Shown: in pieces, positions 1 through 7,753 of the stretch | Numbering within the stretch: the stretch's first letter is position 1 | How the letters are laid out: the number at the start of each line of letters is the position of its first letter | Origin: CAZGYE01 sp964530165 | GTDB lineage: Bacteria > Planctomycetota > Planctomycetia > Planctomycetales > Planctomycetaceae | Reading direction: 5' to 3' | Assembly: GCA_964530165.1 (NCBI GenBank) | Contig: CAZGYE010000030.1 | Coordinates: forward strand, 1-31,137 | Length of the DNA stretch: 31,137 nucleotides | Made by a program: the position numbers and the translations under genes | The notes under the pieces: model-generated | Databases searched by the model: none | Seen by the model: only the letters and a program-made list of their open reading frames with translations | Told to the model about the DNA's origin: nothing

Positions 1-1
1 G

Positions 2-343
2 CAAGAGCGCAGACTGCTTGCTTCCAAGGCAAGACAGCTCATCAGGGTTCAGCCCAGTCGGTCCTCTCCAGGCAAGCGGCATTATCTCAACGCCGTCGTC
101 TACAGACTCGCAGACCGACCCGAAGAGGCCGTCGAGTCGTACCAAACTGCTCTGTCGCTAGCCCCCTTCGAAGTCGACTGGCGATTGGAATTGGCGACGC
201 TGCTCAAGCAACAAGGGCAGATGACAAAAGCGCACGAGGAAGCACGCCTCTGCGCCTCATTGGCGCCCAGAAGACGCGACATTCGCTGCTTTCTCTCCGA
301 GCTAAATCATACGGTCTCACGACGGTTAAGCACGCCCCGCTAA
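2..343 (+). CDS. TPR-repeat protein, C-terminal fragment
   Basis: The frame is open from the left edge of the window to a TAA at 341-343, so only the last 113 residues are seen. From about residue 27 the sequence reads as a tetratricopeptide helix pair: YLNAVVYRLADRPEEAVESY, then QTALSLAPFEVDWRLELATL, then LKQQGQMTKAHEEARLCASL. This is the usual TPR spacing, with small and aromatic residues at the packing positions and a proline ending each unit. TPR proteins act as protein-binding scaffolds, and the partner cannot be told from this piece. It stops 96 bases before the initiating transferase on the same strand, so it could belong to the same transcript or be the end of an unrelated upstream unit. 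The 5' end and any signal peptide lie outside the window. Confidence 0.7.
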   Translation, partial: QERRLLASKARQLIRVQPSRSSPGKRHYLNAVVYRLADRPEEAVESYQTALSLAPFEVDWRLELATLLKQQGQMTKAHEEARLCASLAPRRRDIRCFLSELNHTVSRRLSTPR

Positions 344-439
344 GCTGACAACCTCTGCAATCCCGTGTGCGCCTGTTGATACGGCAAAGTTGCTGGTTCA
401 ACCGCATCCTGTGTCACCCAACGACCCCGCAGATCACCG

Positions 440-1957
440 ATGACGCCGCTACTCACTATTGCCGGTCTTGCCTTTGTCGCCAGCTTTTGTCTGACACCCG
501 TTGTCGGACGCGTCGCGCGCCGGCTGAACATCGTCGACCAACCGGATGGACACCGCAAGCTTCATGTGCGCGCGGTCCCCTTGGGCGGGGGCGTGGCCGT
601 GTTGGCCGGTGCCGCGTGCGCCGTCGCGTGCCAGATTTTCTTCTCGAACATCTGGAGCAACCAGCTCGGACAAGACGCTTCCTTTCTCTCAGGACTGCTT
701 CTCTCGGCAGTCGTCGTTTGCGGGGTGGGACTAATCGATGACAGTGTGGGACTAGACGGCCGGAAGAAGCTGGCCGGTCAGGTCGTAGCGGCCAGTATTG
801 TCATCGCGTCTGGTCTGCTGATCCGCTCGGTGCACATTCTCGGATGGAACATCGAGCTGGGACTGTTGGCGACGCCATTCACGCTGTTTTGGCTGCTGGG
901 CACAATGAACGCCCTCAATTTGATCGATGGAATTGATGGGCTGGCCGCCAGCGTGGGGATTATCTTGAGCCTCTCGATATCCTGTCTGTGTCTGCTCTCC
1001 GGTCACATCACCGATGCCATTCTTGCCATGGCCGCCGCGGGAAGTTTGGTCGGATTTTTATGTCATAACTTCCCGCCGGCGAAGATCTTTCTGGGTGATA
1101 CCGGCAGTATGCTGATCGGACTGGTCTTAGGGGTCCTTGCCGTTCGCAGCTCATTGAAAGGACCCGCCACGTTGATGTTGTCCATGCCTGTGGCGGTCTG
1201 GGCGATCCCACTGTGCGACGTGGGGGCGGCGATCTTGCGACGAAAGCTCACCGGCCGCAGCATTTACGAAGCCGATCGCGGTCATTTGCATCATCGTTTG
1301 CAGCAGTGCGGATACGACGGCCGGGAAACACTTACCTGGATTGCCATTTTCTGTGCCTGTACCGGCACGGGGGCCATCATCGGCGTTCATTATCACAACG
1401 AGCTTCTCGCCGTCGGTGTCGCCGTCGCCGTGATCGCCATTCTGGTCATGATGCGGATTTTTGGTGACACGGAGTCTTTGCTCCTTGGTCGCCAAATCAA
1501 GACGGTGTTTAGTTCCTTCCTCCCAAACCGGGCCCCGGAAAAAAGCGAGCAACAACAGCTTGTCATTCGGCTTCAAGGAAATCGGCAATGGGACTCTCTT
1601 TGGCAAACGGTGGTCGCTTTTGCGGAACGATGCGAGTTAATCGCGGTACAACTGGACGTCAACATTCCTGCGTTGCACGAATCGTACCACGGTCGTTGGC
1701 GGCTCACGCGACCACCCACCGCGCAGCATTCCTGGAAAACAGAGGCGCCACTCTTTGTCAACGGCTTGAGGATCGGTCGCTTGAGCATGAGCGGACCCGT
1801 GCGCGAAGGTTCGCTCCATCACTGGATGACAACACTGGCTGCTGAACTGGAAGTATTTGAAGAGGATCTGTCGAAACTTCTGGCCGACCAGTCAGTCGGC
1901 GCGGATTTGGCCAGGCACAACAAGCTGACAGCAGTGCCGTCCAGACGGGCCGGGTAG
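440..1957 (+). CDS. wecA: WecA/TagO-like undecaprenyl-phosphate sugar-1-phosphate transferase with a soluble C-terminal extension
   Basis: This is an integral membrane enzyme of the MraY/WecA family. It transfers a sugar-1-phosphate (classically GlcNAc-1-P) from a UDP-sugar to undecaprenyl phosphate and so starts the glycan on its lipid carrier. The family motifs are all present: the Asp pair at residues 100-101 (LIDDSVGL), NLIDGIDGLA at about 160-169, GDTGS at 219-223, and the HLHHRL box at 282-287. Many hydrophobic segments fill residues 1-340. WecA proteins usually end near residue 360. This one is 505 residues long, and the last roughly 150 residues are soluble with no motif I recognise. 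No strong Shine-Dalgarno precedes the ATG at 440. It is the first polysaccharide gene of the cluster, which fits the initiating step. Exact sugar specificity cannot be read from sequence. Confidence 0.9.
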   Translation: MTPLLTIAGLAFVASFCLTPVVGRVARRLNIVDQPDGHRKLHVRAVPLGGGVAVLAGAACAVACQIFFSNIWSNQLGQDASFLSGLLLSAVVVCGVGLIDDSVGLDGRKKLAGQVVAASIVIASGLLIRSVHILGWNIELGLLATPFTLFWLLGTMNALNLIDGIDGLAASVGIILSLSISCLCLLSGHITDAILAMAAAGSLVGFLCHNFPPAKIFLGDTGSMLIGLVLGVLAVRSSLKGPATLMLSMPVAVWAIPLCDVGAAILRRKLTGRSIYEADRGHLHHRLQQCGYDGRETLTWIAIFCACTGTGAIIGVHYHNELLAVGVAVAVIAILVMMRIFGDTESLLLGRQIKTVFSSFLPNRAPEKSEQQQLVIRLQGNRQWDSLWQTVVAFAERCELIAVQLDVNIPALHESYHGRWRLTRPPTAQHSWKTEAPLFVNGLRIGRLSMSGPVREGSLHHWMTTLAAELEVFEEDLSKLLADQSVGADLARHNKLTAVPSRRAG

Positions 1958-2350
1958 ACAGTGTGCTGTGTCCTATTGTCGCTGAGGGATGTCTCACGTG
2001 ATCCATCTTGACACAGAAACCTCAGAACCGTTGGTACCGGTTAAATGTAATTTACGCCTCTCTCCGGTTGTGCCGATAGATAGGAACCGAGGGAAGTCAA
2101 CCTTTCCAACGAGTTGACGAGTCCCGCAGCGAACGCCGCCGAGGGAAACCGCGAAGCGTGGTGGGGCTTGTTCACCGTCGTCAGTCGGCGCAACTTATTT
2201 CAACGGCACGGGTGATTGGCACCCAGAAGAACGAAGTCTGCGCCCATTTCGCACTTTCCAACGCCCTGTACTCACAAACCCATCTCCCATTGCACTTCCT
2301 GGATCAGTGTGCGATGGCCTCGATTCGTAGCGATCCTATCAGGACGCTCC
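1958..2350. other. Intergenic region between wecA and fcl
   Basis: No convincing gene is seen in these 393 bases. The frame of the next gene stays open back to about 2216, but that stretch has no family similarity and is rich in His, Pro and Ser, as expected of non-coding sequence. A TTGACA at 2008-2013 resembles a -35 box, but the hexamer 17 bases later (TTGGTA, 2031-2036) is a poor -10. A promoter for the fcl-gmd block may lie here but is not shown. No clear terminator hairpin with a T-run follows wecA. Confidence 0.4.
2341..2344 (+). promoter_or_regulatory. Shine-Dalgarno that fixes the fcl start
   Basis: AGGA ends 6 bases before the ATG at 2351. This supports that ATG over the longer upstream frame, because the Rossmann GGAGFLG motif begins only 12 residues after it. 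Confidence 0.5.
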
Positions 2351-3343
2351 ATGAGCCACCTAAGCAGAAAAACGATCTTGGTCACCGGAGGCGCCGGCTT
2401 CCTGGGACGGCATGTCTGTGAAACCCTCCGGAATTTCGGGCCGGCCAAAATCTTTGTTCCACGCAGCAGTTGTTACGACCTCCGCGACAGCGACGCGATT
2501 CAGCGTTTGCTTGACGATTGCCGACCGGACGTCGTCATTCACCTGGCTGCTGTGGTCGGTGGAATCGGCGCGAACCGTCGCAATGCCGGCACGTACTTCT
2601 ACGAGAACGCTGTTATGGGCATCCAACTGATGGAGGCGGCGCGGCGGCGCGGGGTTGATAAGTTCGTCGCCACCGGAACGATTTGTTCTTATCCCAAACA
2701 TACGCCGGTTCCTTTTCGCGAGGACGATTTCTGGAATGGGTATCCCGAAGAAACAAACGCGGCCTACGGGCTTGCCAAGAAGATGCTGGTGGTGCAAGCG
2801 CAGGCCTACCGTCAACAGTATGGCTTTAACGCGATCAGTCTTCTGCCAGTGAATCTATATGGTCCCTGCGACAACTTCGATTTGGAAACCAGTCACGTCA
2901 TCCCCGCGCTGATCCGCAAAGCCGTCGAGGCCCGCAACGTAGGCGCTCCCGCCATCGAGGCGTGGGGGACGGGTTCTGCCTCGCGTGAATTTCTTTTCGT
3001 CCGCGACGCGGCCCAAGCCATTGCACTGGCCACCGAATGCTACGAAGGTCCCGATCCGATTAACATCGGTTCCGGGAAGGAGATTTCGATCCGAGACCTG
3101 ACGACTCTCATCTGCGAGCTGTGTGGCTTTCAAGGAGAGATTCGATGGGACTCCAACCAGCCCGACGGCCAACCCCGCCGCTGCCTCGACACAACCCGCG
3201 CAGAACAAGAGTTTGGGTTCGTTGCCACAACTCCTCTGCGTGACGGCCTGATCGAGACGATCGATTGGTACGAGCGGCAAAAGCCAAGTTCGTCGGGATT
3301 CAAGCAGGCCCGGATTGAATGTCTAATTTCTAATGACCAATGA
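2351..3343 (+). CDS. fcl: GDP-L-fucose synthase (GDP-4-keto-6-deoxymannose 3,5-epimerase-4-reductase)
   Basis: A 330-residue short-chain dehydrogenase/epimerase. It has the NADP-binding motif GGAGFLG at residues 13-19 and the catalytic pair YGLAK (Tyr139, Lys143). The residues that perform epimerisation in the E. coli enzyme (Cys109 and His179) have clear counterparts in ICSYPK (Cys112) and ETSHVIPALIRK (His182). This separates it from plain UDP-glucose epimerases. The reaction converts GDP-4-keto-6-deoxymannose, made by the product of the next gene, to GDP-L-fucose in the cytoplasm. Length is close to the usual 320 residues. The start at 2351 is preferred because the protein core begins there and an AGGA lies 6 bases upstream. 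The last residues (LISNDQ) are encoded by a repeat that spans the stop codon, so they are probably not part of the original fold. Confidence 0.92.
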   Translation: MSHLSRKTILVTGGAGFLGRHVCETLRNFGPAKIFVPRSSCYDLRDSDAIQRLLDDCRPDVVIHLAAVVGGIGANRRNAGTYFYENAVMGIQLMEAARRRGVDKFVATGTICSYPKHTPVPFREDDFWNGYPEETNAAYGLAKKMLVVQAQAYRQQYGFNAISLLPVNLYGPCDNFDLETSHVIPALIRKAVEARNVGAPAIEAWGTGSASREFLFVRDAAQAIALATECYEGPDPINIGSGKEISIRDLTTLICELCGFQGEIRWDSNQPDGQPRRCLDTTRAEQEFGFVATTPLRDGLIETIDWYERQKPSSSGFKQARIECLISNDQ

Positions 3344-3501
3344 CGAAGGAATGACGAATGACGAACACGCGAAGGCCCGCCGTCGGAACATTTCCAGCCC
3401 TTACTTCTGACGTCAATCATCCACCATTTGACATCCAGACATTCGACATTCTTTAGACATTCGACATTCTTTAGACATTCGTCATTAGGACTTCGTCATT
3501 T
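3318..3501. repeat. Cluster of short tandem and inverse repeats between fcl and gmd
   Basis: On the left (3318-3364) are several copies of the 9-mer AATGACGAA or close variants. On the right (3474-3501) the reverse complement appears, as in ATTCGTCATTAGG and CTTCGTCATTT. Between them is an 18-bp unit, GACATTCGACATTCTTTA, present twice in tandem (3438-3455 and 3456-3473) with a third partial copy to about 3487. The left part covers the last codons and stop of fcl. No protein is encoded here. The function is unknown. It might fold as an RNA or be a dispersed genomic repeat. Confidence 0.75.
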
Positions 3502-3530
3502 ACCAGATACCTAGTTCGAGAGGTTTATGG

Positions 3531-4559
3531 ATGAACAAGCAACGGACAGCGCTTATTACCGGTATCACGGGCCAAGATGGCTCTTACCTTGCCGAGTTGC
3601 TCCTTTCGAGAGGATACGAAGTTCACGGCGTCATCCGCCGCAGCAGCACCTTCAACACGGGCCGAATTGATCATCTCTATCAGGACCCACACGAGAGTAA
3701 TTCGCGAATCATTCTTCATTACGGAGATCTGACAGACAGCCAAAACATCGCCGCGATCGTCCTGGACACCGAACCAGACGAGATCTACCACCTGGGGGCG
3801 CAGAGCCATGTACGCGTTTCGTTCGACATACCCCTCTACACGACCGACGTTTCAGCCAGCGGTTCGCTGCGTGTGCTGGAGGCGGCGCGGCAGCTTGCGA
3901 AGCACAAGGACGTGAGGGTCTACAATGCGGCGTCCAGCGAAATGTTTGGCGACGTCCTCGAGACTCCACAGACGGAGACGACGCCCTTCCGACCGCGAAG
4001 TCCGTACGCGTGCGCCAAGGTGTTCGCATTTCATCAGACCGTCAACTACCGCGAGGCTTACGACCTGTTCGCCTGCAACGGCATTCTGTTCAACCATGAG
4101 TCTCCACGCCGCGGAGAGACGTTCGTGACCAGAAAGATCACGCGCGCCGCAACCCGTATTCGAGAAGGACTGCAAGACAAATTGTTCCTGGGAAACTTGA
4201 ATGCGAAACGAGACTGGGGCTACGCCAGGGAGTACGTGGAGGCCATGTGGCTCATGTTGCAGCAGGACGAACCCGATGATTACGTGATCGCTACGAATGA
4301 GACTCATACGGTTTGCGAATTCCTCGAACTGGCTTTCGACCACGTTGGACTCAAATGGCGCGACCACGTGCACATCGATTCCCAATACCTTCGACCAACC
4401 GAGGTCAACCTGCTTCTCGGGGACGCCAGCAAAGCGAAAGAGCGTCTGGGCTGGGAACCGCGCACCTCGTTTGAAGGTCTCGTGCGACTGATGGTCGAAA
4501 CGGATTGGAACCTCGCGATGCGCGAACGCGAGATGCATCGACTCGCGAAATCGGCCTAA
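3531..4559 (+). CDS. gmd: GDP-mannose 4,6-dehydratase
   Basis: A 342-residue NADP-dependent dehydratase that converts GDP-D-mannose to GDP-4-keto-6-deoxymannose, the substrate of the fcl product. The N-terminal GITGQDGSYLAELLL (residues 11-25) is the typical Gmd nucleotide-binding loop. The catalytic region is NAASSEMFG (132-140, with Ser135 and Glu137 in the usual positions) and Tyr159/Lys163 in SPYACAKVF. NHESPRRGETFVTRKITRA (188-206) is nearly diagnostic for Gmd. Length matches the family. A GAGAGG at 3518-3523 sits 7 bases before the ATG. The gmd/fcl pair implies GDP-L-fucose, or a related 6-deoxyhexose, as a building block. In most clusters gmd precedes fcl, whereas here the order is reversed and the two are split by a repeat cluster. 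Confidence 0.95.
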   Translation: MNKQRTALITGITGQDGSYLAELLLSRGYEVHGVIRRSSTFNTGRIDHLYQDPHESNSRIILHYGDLTDSQNIAAIVLDTEPDEIYHLGAQSHVRVSFDIPLYTTDVSASGSLRVLEAARQLAKHKDVRVYNAASSEMFGDVLETPQTETTPFRPRSPYACAKVFAFHQTVNYREAYDLFACNGILFNHESPRRGETFVTRKITRAATRIREGLQDKLFLGNLNAKRDWGYAREYVEAMWLMLQQDEPDDYVIATNETHTVCEFLELAFDHVGLKWRDHVHIDSQYLRPTEVNLLLGDASKAKERLGWEPRTSFEGLVRLMVETDWNLAMREREMHRLAKSA

Positions 4560-4655
4560 GAAACAGAGAACCCGGCAGACTCTCGCTTTACCGGCGGCCG
4601 CTCCGCATGAAATCACCTTCTGACAGCCGCGGCAACAATTGAGGATGAATGTCCG

Positions 4656-5561
4656 ATGTCCCTCGGCAACTCAGCAAGTGTAGGGTGTGTGCAACACACC
4701 AGTCAGCAACCGGCCTTGGTGCGTTCCACGCATCCTACCGAACTTCCGGTGTTCGTGATCAAGCCCCGCCCCGGTTGGCGGGCCATTGAGCTTGCCGAGT
4801 TATGGAAATACCGCGAACTGCTCTACTTTCTGACATGGCGAGATGTGAAGGTCCGCTACAAGCAGACAGTCTTGGGCGTGCTCTGGGCGCTCATTCAACC
4901 GGTGATGACGATGGTCGTCTTCACGATCTTTTTCGGCCGCCTTGGCGGGATGCAGCAACATGTCGAGGGCGATTATTCGATTTTTGTCTTTGCGGGACTG
5001 CTACCCTGGCAGTTCTTTTCCACGGCAGTTGCACAAAGCGGTCAAAGTCTGATTGCCAGCAGCAACCTCATCAGCAAAGTGTACTTTCCGCGTTTGTTGG
5101 TCCCGATTGCGGCCGTCGGCAGCAGTCTGGTCGATCTGACGATCTCCTTCAGCGTGTTGCTGGCACTAATGGTCTGGGACGGCGTGGCTTTCTCGGCGCA
5201 ACTGCTGTTCGTGCCGTTGTTCGTCTTCGGAACGCTTCTGGCCGCCGCGGGCGTTGGAACGTTCCTGTCGGCCCTGAGCGTGGCTTACCGCGACTTCCGC
5301 TACGTGGTTCCTTTCCTGATTCAGATTTGGATGTTTGCCAGCCCCGTGGTTTTTCCGTTTTCTGTGATTCCTGAAAAATGGCGAATGGTGTACGCGCTGA
5401 ATCCGATGGTCGGCATGCTCAGCGGGTTTCGCTCGGCGGTGTTGAACGAACCGTTCTACTGCGGGCCGATCGTCGTGTCTTCACTGGTTATCGTTGTCTT
5501 CGCGGTCGTCGCGGCGTTCTACTTCCGCCGCGTGGAGCGACGCTTGGCAGACATCGTCTAA
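4656..5561 (+). CDS. wzm: Polysaccharide ABC transporter permease (Wzm/TagG type)
   Basis: A 301-residue ABC-2 type permease. After a cytoplasmic N-terminus of about 75 residues come roughly six hydrophobic segments, starting with TVLGVLWALIQPVMTMVVFT. The preceding sequence FLTWRDVKVRYKQTVLG is the conserved amphipathic entry helix of the O-antigen/teichoic acid exporters. Two copies pair with two Wzt ATPases to push a finished, lipid-linked glycan across the inner membrane. The ATPase gene follows after 31 bases, the usual arrangement. The first 35 residues (many Ser, Thr and Gln) are not conserved in my reading and the true start might be slightly downstream. A GAGG at 4641-4644 lies 11 bases before the chosen ATG, a loose spacing. 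Confidence 0.92.
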   Translation: MSLGNSASVGCVQHTSQQPALVRSTHPTELPVFVIKPRPGWRAIELAELWKYRELLYFLTWRDVKVRYKQTVLGVLWALIQPVMTMVVFTIFFGRLGGMQQHVEGDYSIFVFAGLLPWQFFSTAVAQSGQSLIASSNLISKVYFPRLLVPIAAVGSSLVDLTISFSVLLALMVWDGVAFSAQLLFVPLFVFGTLLAAAGVGTFLSALSVAYRDFRYVVPFLIQIWMFASPVVFPFSVIPEKWRMVYALNPMVGMLSGFRSAVLNEPFYCGPIVVSSLVIVVFAVVAAFYFRRVERRLADIV

Positions 5562-5592
5562 ATTCACATCGGAAAATTTCATCGGAGTTTCG

Positions 5593-6870
5593 ATGGATCG
5601 GCCGGCCATTCAAGCAGAAAACCTCGGCAAGCAGTATCAGATTGGTCTCCGCTCGGAAACCTATCAAACGTTGCGCCAGGCCATCAGCAACCTGGTCACG
5701 GCGCCGGTCCGGCGCTTTCGAAGGCTTGCCGGACGGGTCGTCTCGAATGAGACATTCTGGGCGCTCGAGGACGTCAGCTTCGACGTGCAGCCGGGCGAGG
5801 TCGTTGGCGTGATCGGCCGCAACGGGGCTGGAAAATCGACGCTGCTGAAAGTCCTCAGCCGCATTACCGAGCCGACCACAGGAAACGCCAGAATTCGTGG
5901 ACGCGTTGCCAGCTTGCTAGAGGTCGGCACCGGGTTCCATCCGGAGTTGACCGGCCGCGAAAACGTCTTACTCAACGGGGCCATTCTGGGCATGCCGAAG
6001 ACTGAGATTCGCAGAAAGTTCGATGAGATTGTCGCGTTCGCTGAAATCGACCGATTCATTGATACTCCGGTCAAACGCTATTCGAGCGGTATGTACGTCC
6101 GCCTGGCGTTCGCCGTTGCCGCACACCTCGACCCGGAGATCCTGATCATCGATGAGGTGCTGGCTGTCGGCGATGCCGGTTTTCAACAGAAATGTCTGGG
6201 CAAGATGCAGGGTGTGGCCAGAAGCGGCCGAACGGTCCTGTTCGTCAGCCACAATATGGCCGCCATTGCCAACCTTTGTCATCGCACGTTACTCCTTGAA
6301 CACGGGCGTTTGAAATCGGACGGGCAGCCATCGGAGACCATTGCCGAGTACCTGAAGCACGGATCTCCCAAGGCGAGCTGTCTGGCCGATCGCACCGATC
6401 GGCTCGGTAGCGGGGAAATCCGTGTGACGGACATTTTCCTCCGAGACACAGACGGGAATCCCGTCGACATCGTCTGCAGCGGCCAAGACATTGAGGTTTG
6501 CCTGAAGTTTGAGACGCGCCGAGACTTTTTCGCCAGGAATCTGTTCGTCAGCGTCGATGTGGCCACGCTTCTCGACGTTCCGGTCTTCGTCAACCACAAC
6601 CGTTTGACCGGACAGCGATTCGGCCCTCTGCCCAGCCAGGGATTGTTCGTTTGCCGACTGTCTCGACTCCCGCTGCCCGCTGCCACATTCCAGATCTCCT
6701 ACAGCGTTCTCGTCAACGAGGAATATGTCGACGGGCTTGAGAACGCAGTGGAGTTTACCGTCGTCGTCGGAAAGTTTTTTCAGTCTGGAGAGGTCCCGCC
6801 GGCAAGCCATGGTGTCTGTTTGGTCGACGGCTCATGGCGGGTCGAAGAGGCATGTTCCGAAGCAGCATGA
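5593..6870 (+). CDS. wzt: Polysaccharide ABC transporter ATP-binding protein with C-terminal glycan-binding domain (Wzt type)
   Basis: A 425-residue protein. Residues 1-245 are the nucleotide-binding domain: Walker A GRNGAGKST (75-83), signature YSSGM (163-167, the form seen in polysaccharide exporters in place of LSGGQ), Walker B ILIIDE (183-188) and the switch histidine His220. Residues from about 270 to 420 form a beta-rich domain like the Wzt C-terminal domain, which in O8/O9a-type systems reads the modified end of the chain before export. A GGAG at 5584-5587, 5 bases before the ATG at 5593, supports this start over a longer frame that would run into wzm. The C-terminal domain suggests that export depends on a non-reducing-end modification. 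The methyltransferase-like genes nearby are candidates for making it, but this is inference. Confidence 0.93.
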   Translation: MDRPAIQAENLGKQYQIGLRSETYQTLRQAISNLVTAPVRRFRRLAGRVVSNETFWALEDVSFDVQPGEVVGVIGRNGAGKSTLLKVLSRITEPTTGNARIRGRVASLLEVGTGFHPELTGRENVLLNGAILGMPKTEIRRKFDEIVAFAEIDRFIDTPVKRYSSGMYVRLAFAVAAHLDPEILIIDEVLAVGDAGFQQKCLGKMQGVARSGRTVLFVSHNMAAIANLCHRTLLLEHGRLKSDGQPSETIAEYLKHGSPKASCLADRTDRLGSGEIRVTDIFLRDTDGNPVDIVCSGQDIEVCLKFETRRDFFARNLFVSVDVATLLDVPVFVNHNRLTGQRFGPLPSQGLFVCRLSRLPLPAATFQISYSVLVNEEYVDGLENAVEFTVVVGKFFQSGEVPPASHGVCLVDGSWRVEEACSEAA

Positions 6871-6919
6871 TTGTCCCAGTTGATTTTCCTGTCACAGTAC
6901 TTTGCCAGGGCAACAGTAA

Positions 6920-7693
6920 ATGTTGATGAACGCCACCGAACTTGGTTGGACAGCTCGATTCTTGTTGCGGAAGCTACGCCGTCGGCAGCTGAGCAGGGAA
7001 TTCGTCGATTGGTTATCCTGGAAGGAGTTCTGGCGCAATTACCACAACTACAACAGCATGTCATCAAACGGCCAACAAGCGAACTGGTCCGAGCTCTACC
7101 CGTGCCTGGGTGACAACACCGCTGAGACTGAAATCGAACCCAGCTACTTCTATCAGGATTCGTGGGCGTTCGAACGCATCGTCCAAGCCCGGCCGCAGCG
7201 GCATGTCGATGTGGGTTCAGATCATAAGTATGTGGCGCTGCTTTCGAAAGTCGTGCCCGTGACGATGATCGATATCCGTCCCTTGTCTCTAGAGATGGAT
7301 AGCATCAAGTTTCAAAAAGGATCCATTCTTGATCTCCCGTTCGAGGATGCCAGTGTGCCATCGGTCTCAAGTCTGTGCGTTGTCGAACACATCGGTCTGG
7401 GACGATATGGAGACCAGCTCGATCCAAACGGCACACAAAAGGCGATTGCTGAATTGAAGCGAATCATCTCACCCGGCGGGAGCCTCTATATTTCGCTGCC
7501 GCTGGATGACGAGAACCGCATCTATTTCAATGCCCATCGAGCATTCGTCGAAACTCATGTCAAGAAGCTGTTCGATCCGTTTCACGTTGAAGAGAGCCGT
7601 TACATTTACGGCAACCGCTTCCTGGAAACGCCCCTCAGCGGTTTTGGCGTGGGCTGTTATCACTTGCGGGCGCCCAATTCCTCCTCTGATTGA
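6920..7693 (+). CDS. DUF268 family protein, methyltransferase-like
   Basis: A 257-residue protein. Its core matches the DUF268 pattern as I recall it: VDVGSDHKYVALLS (97-109), MIDIRPL (116-122), GSILDLPF (134-141), VVEHIGLGRYGDQLDP (154-169) and SPGGSLYISLPL (184-195). The order (glycine-rich loop after a strand, acidic residue after the second strand, EH motif, then a PGG turn) is that of class I SAM-dependent methyltransferases, so a methyl transfer role is plausible but not demonstrated for this family. The first 75 residues are basic and then Trp/Tyr-rich. It begins 49 bases after wzt. The position next to the exporter makes it a candidate for chain-end or unit modification. Confidence 0.8.
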   Translation: MLMNATELGWTARFLLRKLRRRQLSREFVDWLSWKEFWRNYHNYNSMSSNGQQANWSELYPCLGDNTAETEIEPSYFYQDSWAFERIVQARPQRHVDVGSDHKYVALLSKVVPVTMIDIRPLSLEMDSIKFQKGSILDLPFEDASVPSVSSLCVVEHIGLGRYGDQLDPNGTQKAIAELKRIISPGGSLYISLPLDDENRIYFNAHRAFVETHVKKLFDPFHVEESRYIYGNRFLETPLSGFGVGCYHLRAPNSSSD

Positions 7694-7753
7694 GTGTATG
7701 ACGGAAATGAGGACGATTTCCCGAAACATCAGCCCCAAGCAGGCAACTGACGT

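Noticed and set aside
2008..2036. Possible promoter TTGACA...TTGGTA upstream of fcl
   Set aside because: The -10 hexamer is poor and promoters of this likely phylum are not well described, so it is mentioned only as a possibility.
3438..3490. Tandem 18-bp repeats considered as a CRISPR remnant
   Set aside because: The units are directly adjacent with no spacers, too short for CRISPR repeats, and no cas gene is present.
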